A stretch of 35,502 nt of DNA from Metapseudomonas boanensis (GCF_018704125.1 NZ_JAGTIS010000027.1:1-35502); one strand, 5' to 3'; counted from the first letter of the stretch, positions 1 to 7,934 are shown. Numbers and translations: made by a program. The notes: generated from the letters alone by a model not told the origin.

Positions 1-58
1 CGTCCAGAACCATGCTGGCAGCCTTGAGTTTGAATTCATTCGAGTAGGACTTACGCAT
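1..58 (-). CDS. IS3-type transposase OrfA, N-terminal 19 residues only
   Basis: An ATG at 58 on the minus strand opens a frame reading MRKSYSNEFKLKAASMVLD, which runs off the left edge. This matches the start of the HTH_Tnp_1 (transposase_8) domain of IS3-family OrfA proteins, with its basic start followed by F-K-x-x-A-A. OrfA binds the element ends and is usually fused to OrfB by programmed frameshifting to make the active transposase. Whether the rest of the element is intact cannot be seen. Confidence 0.75.
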   Translation of the reverse strand, partial: MRKSYSNEFKLKAASMVLD

Positions 59-108
59 TCCGACATACCTCAGATTTGGGCCATCATAGCGCCCGAGTGA
101 GGTGTCCA
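1..108 (-). mobile_element. End of an IS3-family-like insertion sequence (partial, runs off the window)
   Basis: Reading the minus strand from 108 gives an end beginning TGGACACCTCACTCGGGC, then about 50 bp of leader, then the start of a transposase OrfA at 58. The terminal TG, the short leader and the OrfA start are typical of IS3-group elements. Only one end is present, so the other terminus and any target duplication lie outside the window. A REP palindrome starts about 10 bp beyond the end, which fits the known tendency of some insertion sequences to land in or near REPs. The family call rests on only 19 residues plus the end structure. Confidence 0.7.
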
Positions 109-117
109 AAATCATTA

Positions 118-143
118 AGCCAGTTCAAGCTGGCTCCTACAAG
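118..143. repeat. REP palindrome next to the IS end
   Basis: AGCCAG (118-123) and CTGGCT (130-135) form an imperfect hairpin followed by CCTACAAGG, the usual 3' part of Pseudomonas REP elements. Similar copies occur at 11911-11937 and 27789-27812. REPs are extragenic palindromes moved by RAYT-type transposases; no RAYT gene is in the window. Confidence 0.7.
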
Positions 144-216
144 GTTTCGCGCGCCTTCGATATGTCACTCCGCCCGACAAGTCCGCCAAGGAGGTGTTGC
201 AGGCTGCTTTCCGAGG

Positions 217-396
217 AAGGCGGGAAGCCGGCGCCAGACAGTCGATCCGCTCGGATACGCGTCCGCAGTACAGGCAGTCGACGCGACGCACCGGCAGTTG
301 TAGCAGGACGCGCTGATCCTGCAGGTCACGATCCCGCACCTGGCGAATGTGCTGCTGCTCGTGGATCAACAGGTTGGGTCTGGCACGCGGCTGCAA
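217..396 (-). pseudogene. Decayed N-terminal fragment of an ISL3-like transposase
   Basis: The minus-strand frame from 396 reads about 60 residues that look like the zinc-binding N-terminus of ISL3 transposases. There is an R-D-R-D-L-Q-D-Q-R stretch, then VRRVDCLYCGRVSERID, where a Cys pair follows a basic strand as in that family. The upstream Cys pair usual in the family and all of the DDE catalytic region are missing, and the frame turns into low-similarity sequence below about 217. I read it as a remnant, not a gene. The rest of 397-526 shows no coding signal I can support. Confidence 0.45.
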
Positions 397-526
397 ATCG
401 GGAAACGCTCGGTTTGGGGTTCAAGACTGATCAGCAGGGGGTGGGGGTTGGGATGTTTGGCGATTGCCAATTTACCCACTTCCCCGACTGTCAACTCGCT
501 CTTCCCCCAGATTCTGCGAAGAACCC

Positions 527-563
527 AAAAAAACGGCGCGCGGGCAGCAATCCCGGGCGCCGT
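527..563 (-). terminator. Rho-independent terminator of the aminotransferase gene
   Basis: ACGGCGCGCGGG (533-544) pairs with CCCGGGCGCCGT (552-563) over 11 of 12 positions with a 7-nt loop. On the minus strand it is followed by seven T residues (527-533). It lies about 65 bp past the aminotransferase stop codon. A smaller CCCCG/CGGGG hairpin at 615-627 sits directly after the stop. Confidence 0.9.
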
Positions 564-628
564 AAAACTGCCTTGCAGCTGTGGGTACCAGGATGCCGGA
601 CGTGGTCACCGGCACCCCGTAGCGGGGC

Positions 629-2011
629 TTAAAGCAGCCCCAGCTCCTGCGCGGTGCGATCCACCGCAATCCTGGTCTTGGTGACCAGCTCGTCGATTTC
701 GGCACGGGTCGCCACCAGAGCCGGCGCCATGATCATCCGGCCCAGGGTGGAGCGGATAATGACGCCCTCCTCGAAGCCAATGGTGCGGCAGCGCCAGGCG
801 ATGTCGCTCTCGTTGTCGAAGCGCTTGCGGGTCGCCTTGTCCTCGGCGAACTGCAGCGCGGCGACCAGGCCTGTGCCCTGGATATCGCCCACCAGCGGGT
901 GATTGCCGAACACCTCCCGCAGGCATTGCTGCAGATATGGGCCGGTGTCGCTCTTCACCTGGGTCACGACGCCCTCGTCACGCAGTGCCTTGAGGTTGGC
1001 GATAGCCACGGCAGCCGCTACCGGGTGCCCGGAGTAGGTCAGACCGTGGGCGAACACCCCGCCCTTTTCTACCAGCACTTCTGCCATACGCTTGCTCAGC
1101 ACCAGGCCACCCATGGGGATGTAGCCGGAGGTCAGACCCTTGGCGATCGACAGGGTGTCCGGCTCGAAGCCGAAGTGCTGGTGGGCGAACCACTCGCCCG
1201 TCCGGCCGAAGCCACCGATCACCTCATCGGCGCACAGCAGCACGTCGTACTTGCGGCAGATACGCTGGATTTCCGGCCAGTAGGTTTCCGGCGGGAAGAT
1301 CATGCCGCCCGCGCCCTGGAAGGGTTCAGCCACGAAGGCCGCTACCTTGTCGGCACCCAGTTCGAGGATCTTCTCCTCGAGCTGGCGAGCGGCGCGCAGG
1401 CCGAACTCTTCCGGGGTCAGGTCGCCGCCATGGGCGAACCAGTAAGGCTCGTCGATGTGCTCGATGTCCGGCAGCATGCCGCCCATCTCGTGCATGAACT
1501 TCATCCCGCCCAGGGCCGTGGCGCCCAGGGTGGAGCCGTGGTAGCCGTTCCAGCGGCCGATCATGATCTTCTTCTCCGGCTTGCCGAGGATCTGCCAGTA
1601 GCGGCGCACGGTACGGATCAGCACCTCGTTCGCTTCCGAGCCGGAGTTGGTGTAGATGGCGTGGCTGTAGTGGCCCGGCAGCAGGCTGAACAGCAGCTCG
1701 GACAGTTCCACCACCGCCGGGTGGGTGGTGTGGAAGAACATGTTGTAGTACGGCAGCTGCTCCAGCTGACGGGTAGCGGCGGCGGTCAAGTCCTTGCGGC
1801 CGTAGCCGAGGTTGGTGCACCAGAGGCCGGACATGCCATCGAGGTAGCGCTTGCCGTCGTTGTCCCAGAGGTGGAGGCGCTCGCCGCCAACGATCACCCG
1901 CGGGCCTTCGGCGTTCAGCGCCTTCTGGTCGAGAAAGGCGTGGATGTGGTGGGCCGCATCCGCTGCCTGGTAGTCACGGGTTTCGCGTTGGGCCTGGAAT
2001 TGAGCGTTCAT
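629..2011 (-). CDS. Class III PLP aminotransferase, putrescine/omega-amino acid:pyruvate type (SpuC-like)
   Basis: A 460-residue cytosolic fold-type I aminotransferase. Visible landmarks are GSEAN (about 124-128, PLP phosphate), NGYHGS (155-160), the DEVIGGFGRTG motif with the PLP-pyridine Asp near 262, and the Schiff-base Lys in SIAKGLTSGY (about K291). The sequence resembles the putrescine- and beta-alanine-type pyruvate aminotransferases of Pseudomonas (SpuC group) along its full length. The expected reaction moves the terminal amino group of a diamine or omega-amino acid to pyruvate, giving an aldehyde and alanine. GAGGAG lies upstream of the ATG. The neighbouring aldehyde dehydrogenase, permease and binding protein support polyamine, GABA or a related amine as substrate; which one cannot be decided from sequence. 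It has its own promoter region with the operator-like site at 2074-2114. Confidence 0.88.
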   Translation of the reverse strand: MNAQFQAQRETRDYQAADAAHHIHAFLDQKALNAEGPRVIVGGERLHLWDNDGKRYLDGMSGLWCTNLGYGRKDLTAAATRQLEQLPYYNMFFHTTHPAVVELSELLFSLLPGHYSHAIYTNSGSEANEVLIRTVRRYWQILGKPEKKIMIGRWNGYHGSTLGATALGGMKFMHEMGGMLPDIEHIDEPYWFAHGGDLTPEEFGLRAARQLEEKILELGADKVAAFVAEPFQGAGGMIFPPETYWPEIQRICRKYDVLLCADEVIGGFGRTGEWFAHQHFGFEPDTLSIAKGLTSGYIPMGGLVLSKRMAEVLVEKGGVFAHGLTYSGHPVAAAVAIANLKALRDEGVVTQVKSDTGPYLQQCLREVFGNHPLVGDIQGTGLVAALQFAEDKATRKRFDNESDIAWRCRTIGFEEGVIIRSTLGRMIMAPALVATRAEIDELVTKTRIAVDRTAQELGLL

Positions 2012-2073
2012 TGTTAGGGGTCTCCTCGTCCCGGTATGCAGTGATACCGATGCTGGCTGAAGGCGATGGCCAG

Positions 2074-2114
2074 GGAAATTACTAAATATGTATTCGCGCT
2101 ATACGAAAAAGCTG
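2074..2114. promoter_or_regulatory. Putative LysR operator upstream of the aminotransferase
   Basis: This 41-bp AT-rich stretch aligns without gaps to 6564-6604 upstream of the aldehyde dehydrogenase, with 29 of 41 positions identical in otherwise GC-rich intergenic DNA. It includes GTAT (2090-2093) and ATAC (2101-2104) as a dyad. A T-N11-A pair (T2089, A2101) falls at the same aligned positions as T6579/A6591 in the second copy. T-N11-A within a dyad is the usual LysR-family recognition pattern, and a LysR gene lies divergently at 6727. The link to that regulator is inference. Confidence 0.6.
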
Positions 2115-2176
2115 CCCTGCCCGCCGCGCGCTCCAGCGCGGGGCGCACGGCGGGCAAGGCCCGGCAAGAAGCCGGG
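2106..2176 (-). terminator. Hairpins and T-run after the permease gene
   Basis: Downstream of the permease stop (minus strand) come a CCCGGC/GCCGGG hairpin (2160-2176) and a larger structure with arms GCCCGCCG (2119-2126) and CGGCGGGC (2148-2155) enclosing CGCGCT/AGCGCG. TTTTT follows at 2110-2106. This is compatible with termination before the aminotransferase promoter. The large internal bulge makes the fold less certain than the terminator at 527-563. Confidence 0.5.
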
Positions 2177-2211
2177 TGAGGTCGGGGCGTGGCGCACCCC
2201 GGATAAATCGA

Positions 2212-3633
2212 TCAGCGGTCAGCCGCTTCGCCGGTGACCTGCTCCAGGGGTTCGGGACGGAACAGGTCCTTGCGCATCACGACCTTGATCCAGACGACGG
2301 CAATCACCGACACCAGGGCCAGCACCACACCGGCGATGCCGAAGATCTTGCCGGTCATGTCCGGGCTCGGCGAGGCGTACCAGATGGCATAGAACATCCC
2401 GGCGATGCCGAAGATCTGCGGCCACGGATAGAACGGGGTCTTGAACGGACGGGCGATGGCCGGGTAGCGGCGGCGCAAGGCGATCACATCGATGTGGACG
2501 ATGATGTAGGCCAGCAGCCAGGCCAGGGCCGCGGCGAGCAGCAGCAGGTTGATCGACGCGGCGTCCTGCCCCATCACCAGGATCGGCAGGCCGGTGATGG
2601 CCGCGACGAACAGCACCGCCACCCAGGGCGTGCGGGCACGCGGGCTGAGACGTTTGAACTGCGGGAAGGCCTGGCCGTTCTGCGCCATGCCGTAGAGCAT
2701 GCGCGGAATGGCCGCCAGCGAGGTGTTCAGGGTGCTGCAGGTAGCAGTCACGGCAGCGATTACCAGGAACGCTTCGCCTGCCTTGCCGAACACGGCAGTG
2801 GCGAACAGGTAGTGCGGCAGTGCATCGGTGGTCAGCGCTTCCTGCGGCAGCATGAACAGTGCACCAAGGCAGTAGAGGCCGATGGTCACGAAAATCACGG
2901 TCAGGCCAATGATCATCGAGCGCGGGATATTACGCTCCGGCTTGCGGGTTTCCTCCACCAGCGGGCAGACGAACTCTGCCCCGACAAAGCCCCACACGGC
3001 CAGTGCGGTGAGGGTCAGCACACTCGCGCCCATTGGGTTCCAGTCACCCTGCAGGACAGTGCTGGCGGTTTCGCTCGGCGCGCCTTCGACGATGGCGGCC
3101 ACGCCAATTACCAGCAGCACGACCACCATCACCACCGCCAGGGCAGTCTGCAACTTGGCGAAGATGTCGATGCCCATCAGGTTGAGCACAGTGAACAGCC
3201 CTAACACGCCAAAGGCGATGCTGAAGGGCGGGAAAACGCCGGGGTAGACCTTGCCGACAATCAGGTCGAGCAGCAGCAGCTCGGCCGAGAGGGCGAACAT
3301 GGCCACCACCACATAGCCGGAGAAGGTCGCCAGGATGGCCGGAAAGTGGCCGATGGCAACTTCGGTGTAACTGCTGAGGCCACCGGCACGCGGAATCATC
3401 AACGACAGTTCGGAGAAGGAAAACGCATAGCTCAGGGCCAATAGGTAAGCCAGCCCGAGCGGAACGATGAAGCCCAGGCCGGAGAAACCCGCGCCCTGCA
3501 GCATCAGCACCATCACGCCCTGCGACACCACCAGGCCGATGGCGACCGCCAGCAGCGACCCCAGGCCCAGGACCCGGCGAAAGCCGCCCTCCTCCACCAG
3601 CCCCTGGGCAGGAACGGAAACACTTGCACTCAT
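2212..3633 (-). CDS. APC-superfamily amino acid/amine permease
   Basis: A 473-residue polytopic inner-membrane protein with about 12 hydrophobic segments. The first helix region (about 20-45) carries the glycine-rich start typical of APC carriers. The conserved cytoplasmic motif with E-E-T-R-K-P-E-R-N-I-P-R lies near residues 225-240, and FSFSELSLMIP near 70. It is a proton- or cation-coupled importer; the substrate is probably the amine or GABA-like compound used by the flanking aminotransferase and aldehyde dehydrogenase. GGGAG sits 7-8 nt before the ATG. It follows the binding-protein gene on the same strand across a 146-bp gap that holds a strong hairpin, so it may be expressed separately. 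It corresponds in position and type to PA0220 of P. aeruginosa as I recall that locus. Confidence 0.88.
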   Translation of the reverse strand: MSASVSVPAQGLVEEGGFRRVLGLGSLLAVAIGLVVSQGVMVLMLQGAGFSGLGFIVPLGLAYLLALSYAFSFSELSLMIPRAGGLSSYTEVAIGHFPAILATFSGYVVVAMFALSAELLLLDLIVGKVYPGVFPPFSIAFGVLGLFTVLNLMGIDIFAKLQTALAVVMVVVLLVIGVAAIVEGAPSETASTVLQGDWNPMGASVLTLTALAVWGFVGAEFVCPLVEETRKPERNIPRSMIIGLTVIFVTIGLYCLGALFMLPQEALTTDALPHYLFATAVFGKAGEAFLVIAAVTATCSTLNTSLAAIPRMLYGMAQNGQAFPQFKRLSPRARTPWVAVLFVAAITGLPILVMGQDAASINLLLLAAALAWLLAYIIVHIDVIALRRRYPAIARPFKTPFYPWPQIFGIAGMFYAIWYASPSPDMTGKIFGIAGVVLALVSVIAVVWIKVVMRKDLFRPEPLEQVTGEAADR

Positions 3634-3733
3634 GACACTCTCCCGATCTTGTACTTGTTATTCGCCCGTCTGGCCGCGTTGGGCCGGCAGGCTTTAGTGG
3701 ACGAAGGACGGAAGCGCCCGCCTTCGTCATCCA

Positions 3734-3773
3734 CGCCCCTCATCGGCATCGCAAATCCCGATGCCGAGGGGCG
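3734..3773 (-). terminator. Long hairpin between binding protein and permease genes
   Basis: CGCCCCTC and ATCGGCATCG (3734-3751) pair with CGATGCCGA and GGGGCG (3759-3773) around the loop CAAATCC, with one two-base bulge. It lies 6 bp after the stop codon of the binding-protein gene. There is no T-run, so it may be an mRNA stabiliser or attenuator that sets the ratio of the abundant periplasmic protein to the permease, or a weak terminator. Confidence 0.6.
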
Positions 3774-3779
3774 CAATCC

Positions 3780-4835
3780 TTAACGGGCTGCCCAGGCGTT
3801 GAAGCGCTCCTCCAGCTCCTCGCCGTGGTTGACCCAGAACTCGGCATTCACCAGCTGCGCATCGGCCAGGTTGGCCGGCGCGGTTGGCAGTTGCTGCAGG
3901 GTCTCGGCGGGCAATGTGGCCAGGGCGTCCTTGTGAACCGGGCCGTAGGGAATCTGGGTAGAGAAGGTCTTCTGCGTTTCGGCCTGGCTGGCAAAAGCGA
4001 TGAAGCGCTCGGCCAGCGCCTTGTTCGGAGTGCCGCGCACGATGGCCCAGTGGTCCGGGTCATAGAGGTTGCCGTTCCAGACGATGGCAAGCGCGGAGCC
4101 TTCCTTCTGCGCGGCAGCGATACGCCCGTTGTAGGCGGCGGACATCACCACGTCACCGGCCATCAGCCATTGCGGCGGCTGGGCACCGGCTTCCCACCAC
4201 TGAATGTAGGGCTTGATCTGATCCAGCTTGCGGAAGGCACGTGTCACACCCTCAGGGGTTTCCAGGACCTTGTAGAGGTCTTCGCGCTTGACTCCATCGG
4301 CCAGCAGAGCGGCCTCCAGGGTGTACTTGGCGCCCTTGCGCAGACCACGCTTGCCCGGGAAGCGCTGGACATCCCAGAAGTCCGCCCAGGAGGCCGGCGC
4401 GCTGGCCAGCTTGCCGGCGTTGTACGCCAGCACCATGGACCAGACGTAACTGGCCACGCCACATTCGCTCACGGTTCCCGGCATGTACTGCGCGGACTCA
4501 CCGAGCACCGCCGGGTCGATGCGCTCGAACAGACCTTCCTCGCAACCACGCAGCAGCTCAGGGCTTTCCACTTCCACCACGTCCCAGCTGACCTGCCCGA
4601 TGTCGACCATCGCCTTCACCTTGGACAGTTCACCGTTGTACTCGCCGGCCACGACCTTGGCGGCGCCGCTTTGCTCGAAAGGTTTGAAGTAGGCCGCTTC
4701 CTGCGCGGCCTTGGTGGCCCCGCCGAAGGAGATCACGGTGAGACTCTGGGACTGCGCCATGGCCTGGTTACTGGCAGCAGCCAGAAATGCAAGACCAACG
4801 GCAACGCGAATGCACGGGGGCAAGGACTCTTTCAT
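3780..4835 (-). CDS. Periplasmic polyamine/GABA-type solute-binding protein
   Basis: A 351-residue exported protein. The ATG at 4835 follows GGGAG and opens a signal peptide (basic start, hydrophobic 10-24, cleavage after AMA near 27); upstream in-frame codons lack a ribosome site. The mature part starts with LTVISFGG, the first strand of PotD/PotF-type (spermidine/putrescine, PF13416-like) binding proteins, and continues through a typical two-lobe fold with aromatic residues suited to amine ligands (IQWWEAG, WNGNLYDPDHWA). It would capture a small amine or omega-amino acid in the periplasm. No ABC permease or ATPase genes are adjacent, and the only nearby carrier is an APC permease, so it may work with a distant transporter or a chemoreceptor. 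Confidence 0.85.
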   Translation of the reverse strand: MKESLPPCIRVAVGLAFLAAASNQAMAQSQSLTVISFGGATKAAQEAAYFKPFEQSGAAKVVAGEYNGELSKVKAMVDIGQVSWDVVEVESPELLRGCEEGLFERIDPAVLGESAQYMPGTVSECGVASYVWSMVLAYNAGKLASAPASWADFWDVQRFPGKRGLRKGAKYTLEAALLADGVKREDLYKVLETPEGVTRAFRKLDQIKPYIQWWEAGAQPPQWLMAGDVVMSAAYNGRIAAAQKEGSALAIVWNGNLYDPDHWAIVRGTPNKALAERFIAFASQAETQKTFSTQIPYGPVHKDALATLPAETLQQLPTAPANLADAQLVNAEFWVNHGEELEERFNAWAAR

Positions 4836-4993
4836 GGGAACTCCCTCACTTCTCTTTGTGGTTGTGATCAGTTGCTGAGGCAGGCATGGCCAGAAGCCGT
4901 GAATCCGCGCGTGACACCACGCGACAGGAATGGATCTTTTTATGGGCGGCCGCATTGCTGCAGGGGCATCGCGGCCGGGTCGTCATCGCAACC

Positions 4994-6484
4994 TCAACGC
5001 AGCTGGAACCAGGTGGTTTTCAGCTGGCTGTATTTGTCGAAGGAATGCAGCGAGAGATCGCGGCCGAAGCCCGATTGCTTGCCACCTCCAAAAGGAACGC
5101 TGACGTCCAGGGCGTCCACAGTGTTGACCGAAACAGTGCCCACCTTGAGCGCGCGGGCCACACGGTGTGCGCGGTTCAGATCGTCGCTCCACACCGAGGC
5201 CGCCAGGCCATAGATGCTGTCATTGGCCAGGCGCAGGGCCTCTTCCTCGGAGTCAAAGGCGCTGATCGCCAGGACCGGGCCGAACACCTCCTCGCGGGCC
5301 AGTTGCATATCGCTGGAGACATTGTTGAACAGGGTCGGCTCGACGAAATTGCTGGAGCCGTTAAAGCTCAAGCGACGACCGCCACCGAGCAGTTGCGCGC
5401 CCTCGCCCTGGGCCTGCTCGATGAAGGCCATGATGCGGGCCGTCTGCCCGGAGTCGACGATGGCACCGGCGCGGCTGGCCGGGTCCAGCGGATCGCCCGG
5501 CATCCATTGGCGGGCCTTGTCGATCAGGCGCTCGACGAACTCGTCCTGGATCGAGCGCTGTACATAGAGCCGCGAGTTGGCCGAACAGACCTCGCCCTGG
5601 TTGAAGAAAATGCCGAAGGCTGCCTTCTCCGCCGCCAGATCGAGGTCGCGGCAATCCTCGAACACCAGGTTCGGGCTCTTGCCACCGCACTCAAGCCAGA
5701 CCTGCTTGAGGTTGGACTGGGCCGAATACTGCATGAAGTACTTGCCCACCTGGGTCGAGCCGGTGAACACCAGGCAGTCGACATCCGGGTGCAGGCCGAG
5801 GGCCTTGCCAGCATGCTCGCCAAGGCCGGGTACCACGTTCAGCACGCCTTCCGGCAGGCCGGCCTCAAGCGCCAGCTCGGCCAGACGCAGGGCGGAGAAC
5901 GGTGACTGCTCGGCGGGCTTGAGCACCACGCTGTTGCCGGCGGCCAGAGCCGGAGCCAGCTTCCAGGCGGCCATATCAAGGGGGAAATTCCAGGGCACCA
6001 CGGCGGCGATCACGCCCAGCGCCTCGCGGGTGATCGTGGCCAGGGCGTTCGTCGCGGTCGGCGCCACTTGGTCGTAAAGTTTGTCCAGGCATTCGCCGTA
6101 CCAGGCGAACACATGGGCGGCGCCGGGTACGTCGATGTTCCAGGCATCCATCACCGGTTTGCCCATGTTCAGCGAGTCCAGCAGGGCCAGCTCCTCGCGG
6201 TGTTGCAGCATCAGCTCGGCCAGGCGCAGCAGCACCTTCTTGCGCTCCACCGGTGCCATGCGCGCCCAGGGGCCTTCGTTGAAGGCACGGCGCGCTGTCC
6301 GCACGGCCAGGTCGACCTCGGCCACGCCACAGGCAGCCACGCGGGCCAGCAACTGGTTGGTCGCCGGGTTGATCGAGTCGAAGGTTTCGCCGGATTCGGC
6401 GGCCACCTGGCGGCCACCGATCAGCGCCTTGTCATTGAATGCTTGCCGGGCAGCCTTCTGCTGCCAATAGCCGAGATCGAACAC
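4994..6484 (-). CDS. NAD(P)+ aldehyde dehydrogenase, PuuC/KauB-like aminoaldehyde type
   Basis: A 496-residue ALDH with a GTG start at 6484 preceded by GGGAG. All catalytic landmarks are present: PWNF (oxyanion Asn near 166), LKP (K189), FTGST (240-244), general base Glu in VWLECGG (about E265) and nucleophile Cys in NQGEVCS (about C300). The N-terminus (Y-W-Q-x-K-A) and overall pattern resemble PuuC, the gamma-glutamyl-gamma-aminobutyraldehyde dehydrogenase, and Pseudomonas KauB. It would oxidise the aldehyde made by the aminotransferase (for example 4-aminobutanal to GABA). It is the promoter-proximal gene of the minus-strand set, is divergent from the LysR gene, and has the shared operator-like element upstream. 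Confidence 0.9.
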   Translation of the reverse strand: MFDLGYWQQKAARQAFNDKALIGGRQVAAESGETFDSINPATNQLLARVAACGVAEVDLAVRTARRAFNEGPWARMAPVERKKVLLRLAELMLQHREELALLDSLNMGKPVMDAWNIDVPGAAHVFAWYGECLDKLYDQVAPTATNALATITREALGVIAAVVPWNFPLDMAAWKLAPALAAGNSVVLKPAEQSPFSALRLAELALEAGLPEGVLNVVPGLGEHAGKALGLHPDVDCLVFTGSTQVGKYFMQYSAQSNLKQVWLECGGKSPNLVFEDCRDLDLAAEKAAFGIFFNQGEVCSANSRLYVQRSIQDEFVERLIDKARQWMPGDPLDPASRAGAIVDSGQTARIMAFIEQAQGEGAQLLGGGRRLSFNGSSNFVEPTLFNNVSSDMQLAREEVFGPVLAISAFDSEEEALRLANDSIYGLAASVWSDDLNRAHRVARALKVGTVSVNTVDALDVSVPFGGGKQSGFGRDLSLHSFDKYSQLKTTWFQLR

Positions 6485-6563
6485 GCTGCACTCCCAGATC
6501 GACCGTCTGTGCGGTCATGTTGTTATTCGGGTCGGGGAGATGTTGCTCCAGAGTCCGGCAGAG

Positions 6564-6604
6564 GAAAATTATTAAAAATATGCTCGAGTCATATGAAAAA
6601 ACTC
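6564..6604. promoter_or_regulatory. Putative LysR operator in the ALDH/LysR divergent promoter
   Basis: ATATG (6578-6582) and CATAT (6590-6594) are perfect inverted arms with a 7-bp spacer that contains CTCGAG. T6579 and A6591 give a T-N11-A core. The surrounding 41 bp match 2074-2114 at 29 positions, including AAATTA, TAAA, TCG and ATA followed by GAAAAA. It lies about 100 bp upstream of the dehydrogenase and about 130 bp upstream of lysR, where an autoregulated LysR protein would bind. Confidence 0.65.
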
Positions 6605-6726
6605 GGCAGCGCATTCAGCTCCCGGCGCGCCCGCTGGGGTAAGGTGCAGCTCATGGAGCGCTTGAGCTCCACCAATAAGAACCACCCGCCCGGGCCCCTG
6701 CCTGAGGCTGTGAAGCAGAGGTTTCC

Positions 6727-7647
6727 GTGGCTTCCTATACCTTGCGACAACTGAAGTATTTCGTGACGACGGTGGAGTCCGGCAGCGTGGCCGAGGCCTC
6801 GCGCAAGCTGTATATCGCCCAGCCGTCCATCTCTACCGCGATCAAAGGCCTGGAAGAAAGCTTTGGCGTGCAGCTGTTCATCCGCCACCACGCCCAGGGG
6901 GTCTCGCTGACACCCAGCGGCGCGCGCTTCTACCAGAAGGCCCAGGAACTGCTGCGCATGGCTCGCGAGTTCGAGCAGAACGCCCTGGCGGACAACGACA
7001 TCGTGGCCGGGCAGATCGACATCGGCTGCTTCGAGACCGTGGCCCCGCTTTATCTGCCGCAGCTGATCGCCGGTTTCCGCGAGCTTTACCCTGGCGTCGA
7101 CATCCGCATCCGCGATGGCGAGCAGCAGGAACTGGTGCAAGGCCTCACTGCCGGCACCTTCGACCTGGCCTTCCTCTACGACCACGACCTGGACAGCACG
7201 ATCGAAACCGAACCGCTGATGCCGCCGCAGAAGCCCTACGCCCTACTCCCGGAAAACCACCGTTTCGCCGGCCAGGCCCAGGTATCGCTGCGCGACCTCG
7301 CCCTGGAGCCGATGATCCTGCTGGACGTGCAACCCAGCCGGACCTACTTCGTCAGCCTGTTCATCGAACTCGGCCTTTCGCCGAACATCGTCTTCAGCTC
7401 CCCTTCTATCGAGATGGTGCGCGGCATGGTGGGCCAGGGCTTCGGCTTCTCCCTGCTGGTCACCCGTCCGCACTCGGAATGCACCTACGACGGCAAGAAA
7501 GTGGTAATGGTCGACATCGCCGAACCCGTCGCCACCTCTGGTCTGGTTGCCGCCCGCCTGAAACGCGCGCAGCTGACCAAACCTGCACAGCTGTTTGTGG
7601 ATTTCTGCCGGGAGCGGCTGGCGCAGAAGGTCGAGAAACGTTCGTAG
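6727..7647 (+). CDS. LysR-family transcriptional regulator of the amine locus
   Basis: A 306-residue LTTR with a GTG start at 6727 preceded by AGAGG. The N-terminal winged HTH (about 1-65) reads LRQLKYFVTTVESGSVAEAS and then AQPSISTAIKGLEE, the recognition-helix pattern of LysR proteins. The LysR_substrate effector domain follows from about 90 to 295. It is transcribed divergently from the aldehyde dehydrogenase, the classic arrangement for an LTTR controlling its neighbour, and two matching candidate operators precede the dehydrogenase and aminotransferase genes. The inducer is likely the transported amine or a downstream aldehyde or GABA. It matches PA0218 of P. aeruginosa in position as I recall it. 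Confidence 0.9.
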   Translation: MASYTLRQLKYFVTTVESGSVAEASRKLYIAQPSISTAIKGLEESFGVQLFIRHHAQGVSLTPSGARFYQKAQELLRMAREFEQNALADNDIVAGQIDIGCFETVAPLYLPQLIAGFRELYPGVDIRIRDGEQQELVQGLTAGTFDLAFLYDHDLDSTIETEPLMPPQKPYALLPENHRFAGQAQVSLRDLALEPMILLDVQPSRTYFVSLFIELGLSPNIVFSSPSIEMVRGMVGQGFGFSLLVTRPHSECTYDGKKVVMVDIAEPVATSGLVAARLKRAQLTKPAQLFVDFCRERLAQKVEKRS

Positions 7648-7718
7648 TTGGCGCAGGTTGGGCAGGTCCCAGCGCAAAGAGGCCGGCCAAACGAGGTGAG
7701 CGGGTCGTGACTCAAAGG

Positions 7719-7934
7719 TCAGGGGTGGCGGGTTTGAGTATCACCCGATGCTGTGGTGAATCTTCCAGGGATGAGGACCACGAACGGCGCCAACAGCAAC
7801 AGGTTGCCCAGCGCCACGGCCAGCCCCAGGCATGACCGCGATCACCCTTGAAACGGCCGCCGCTCAGCACCTTGAGGATGAGCACACCGATGCGATGAGC
7901 GAGCACGGTGAAAAAAGTCAGTGATGAAGGTCAT
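7719..7934 (-). pseudogene. Broken small membrane-protein gene with two compensating frameshifts
   Basis: On the minus strand from an ATG at 7934 the reading begins MTFITDFF. After a run of six T it continues sensibly only in a second frame (TVLAHRIGVLILKVLSGG, then RFKGDRGHA), and after GCCTGGGG only in a third (LGLAVALGNLLLLAPFVV, then LIPGRFTTASG to a TGA at 7719). One extra T and one missing C would explain both shifts and restore one frame of about 70 residues with two hydrophobic segments. I see no clear ribosome site. It is either a pseudogene or carries sequencing errors. I do not recognise a function. The remaining bases of 7648-8091 show no other feature I can support. Confidence 0.5.

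Noticed and set aside
899-2017. Long open frame on the plus strand opposite the aminotransferase
   Set aside because: It mirrors the GC-rich codons of a clear PLP enzyme, has no recognisable domain and is rich in His, Gly and Arg. The same applies to long frames opposite KAS III (24038-25240), threonine-synthase-like (16153-17313) and other genes.
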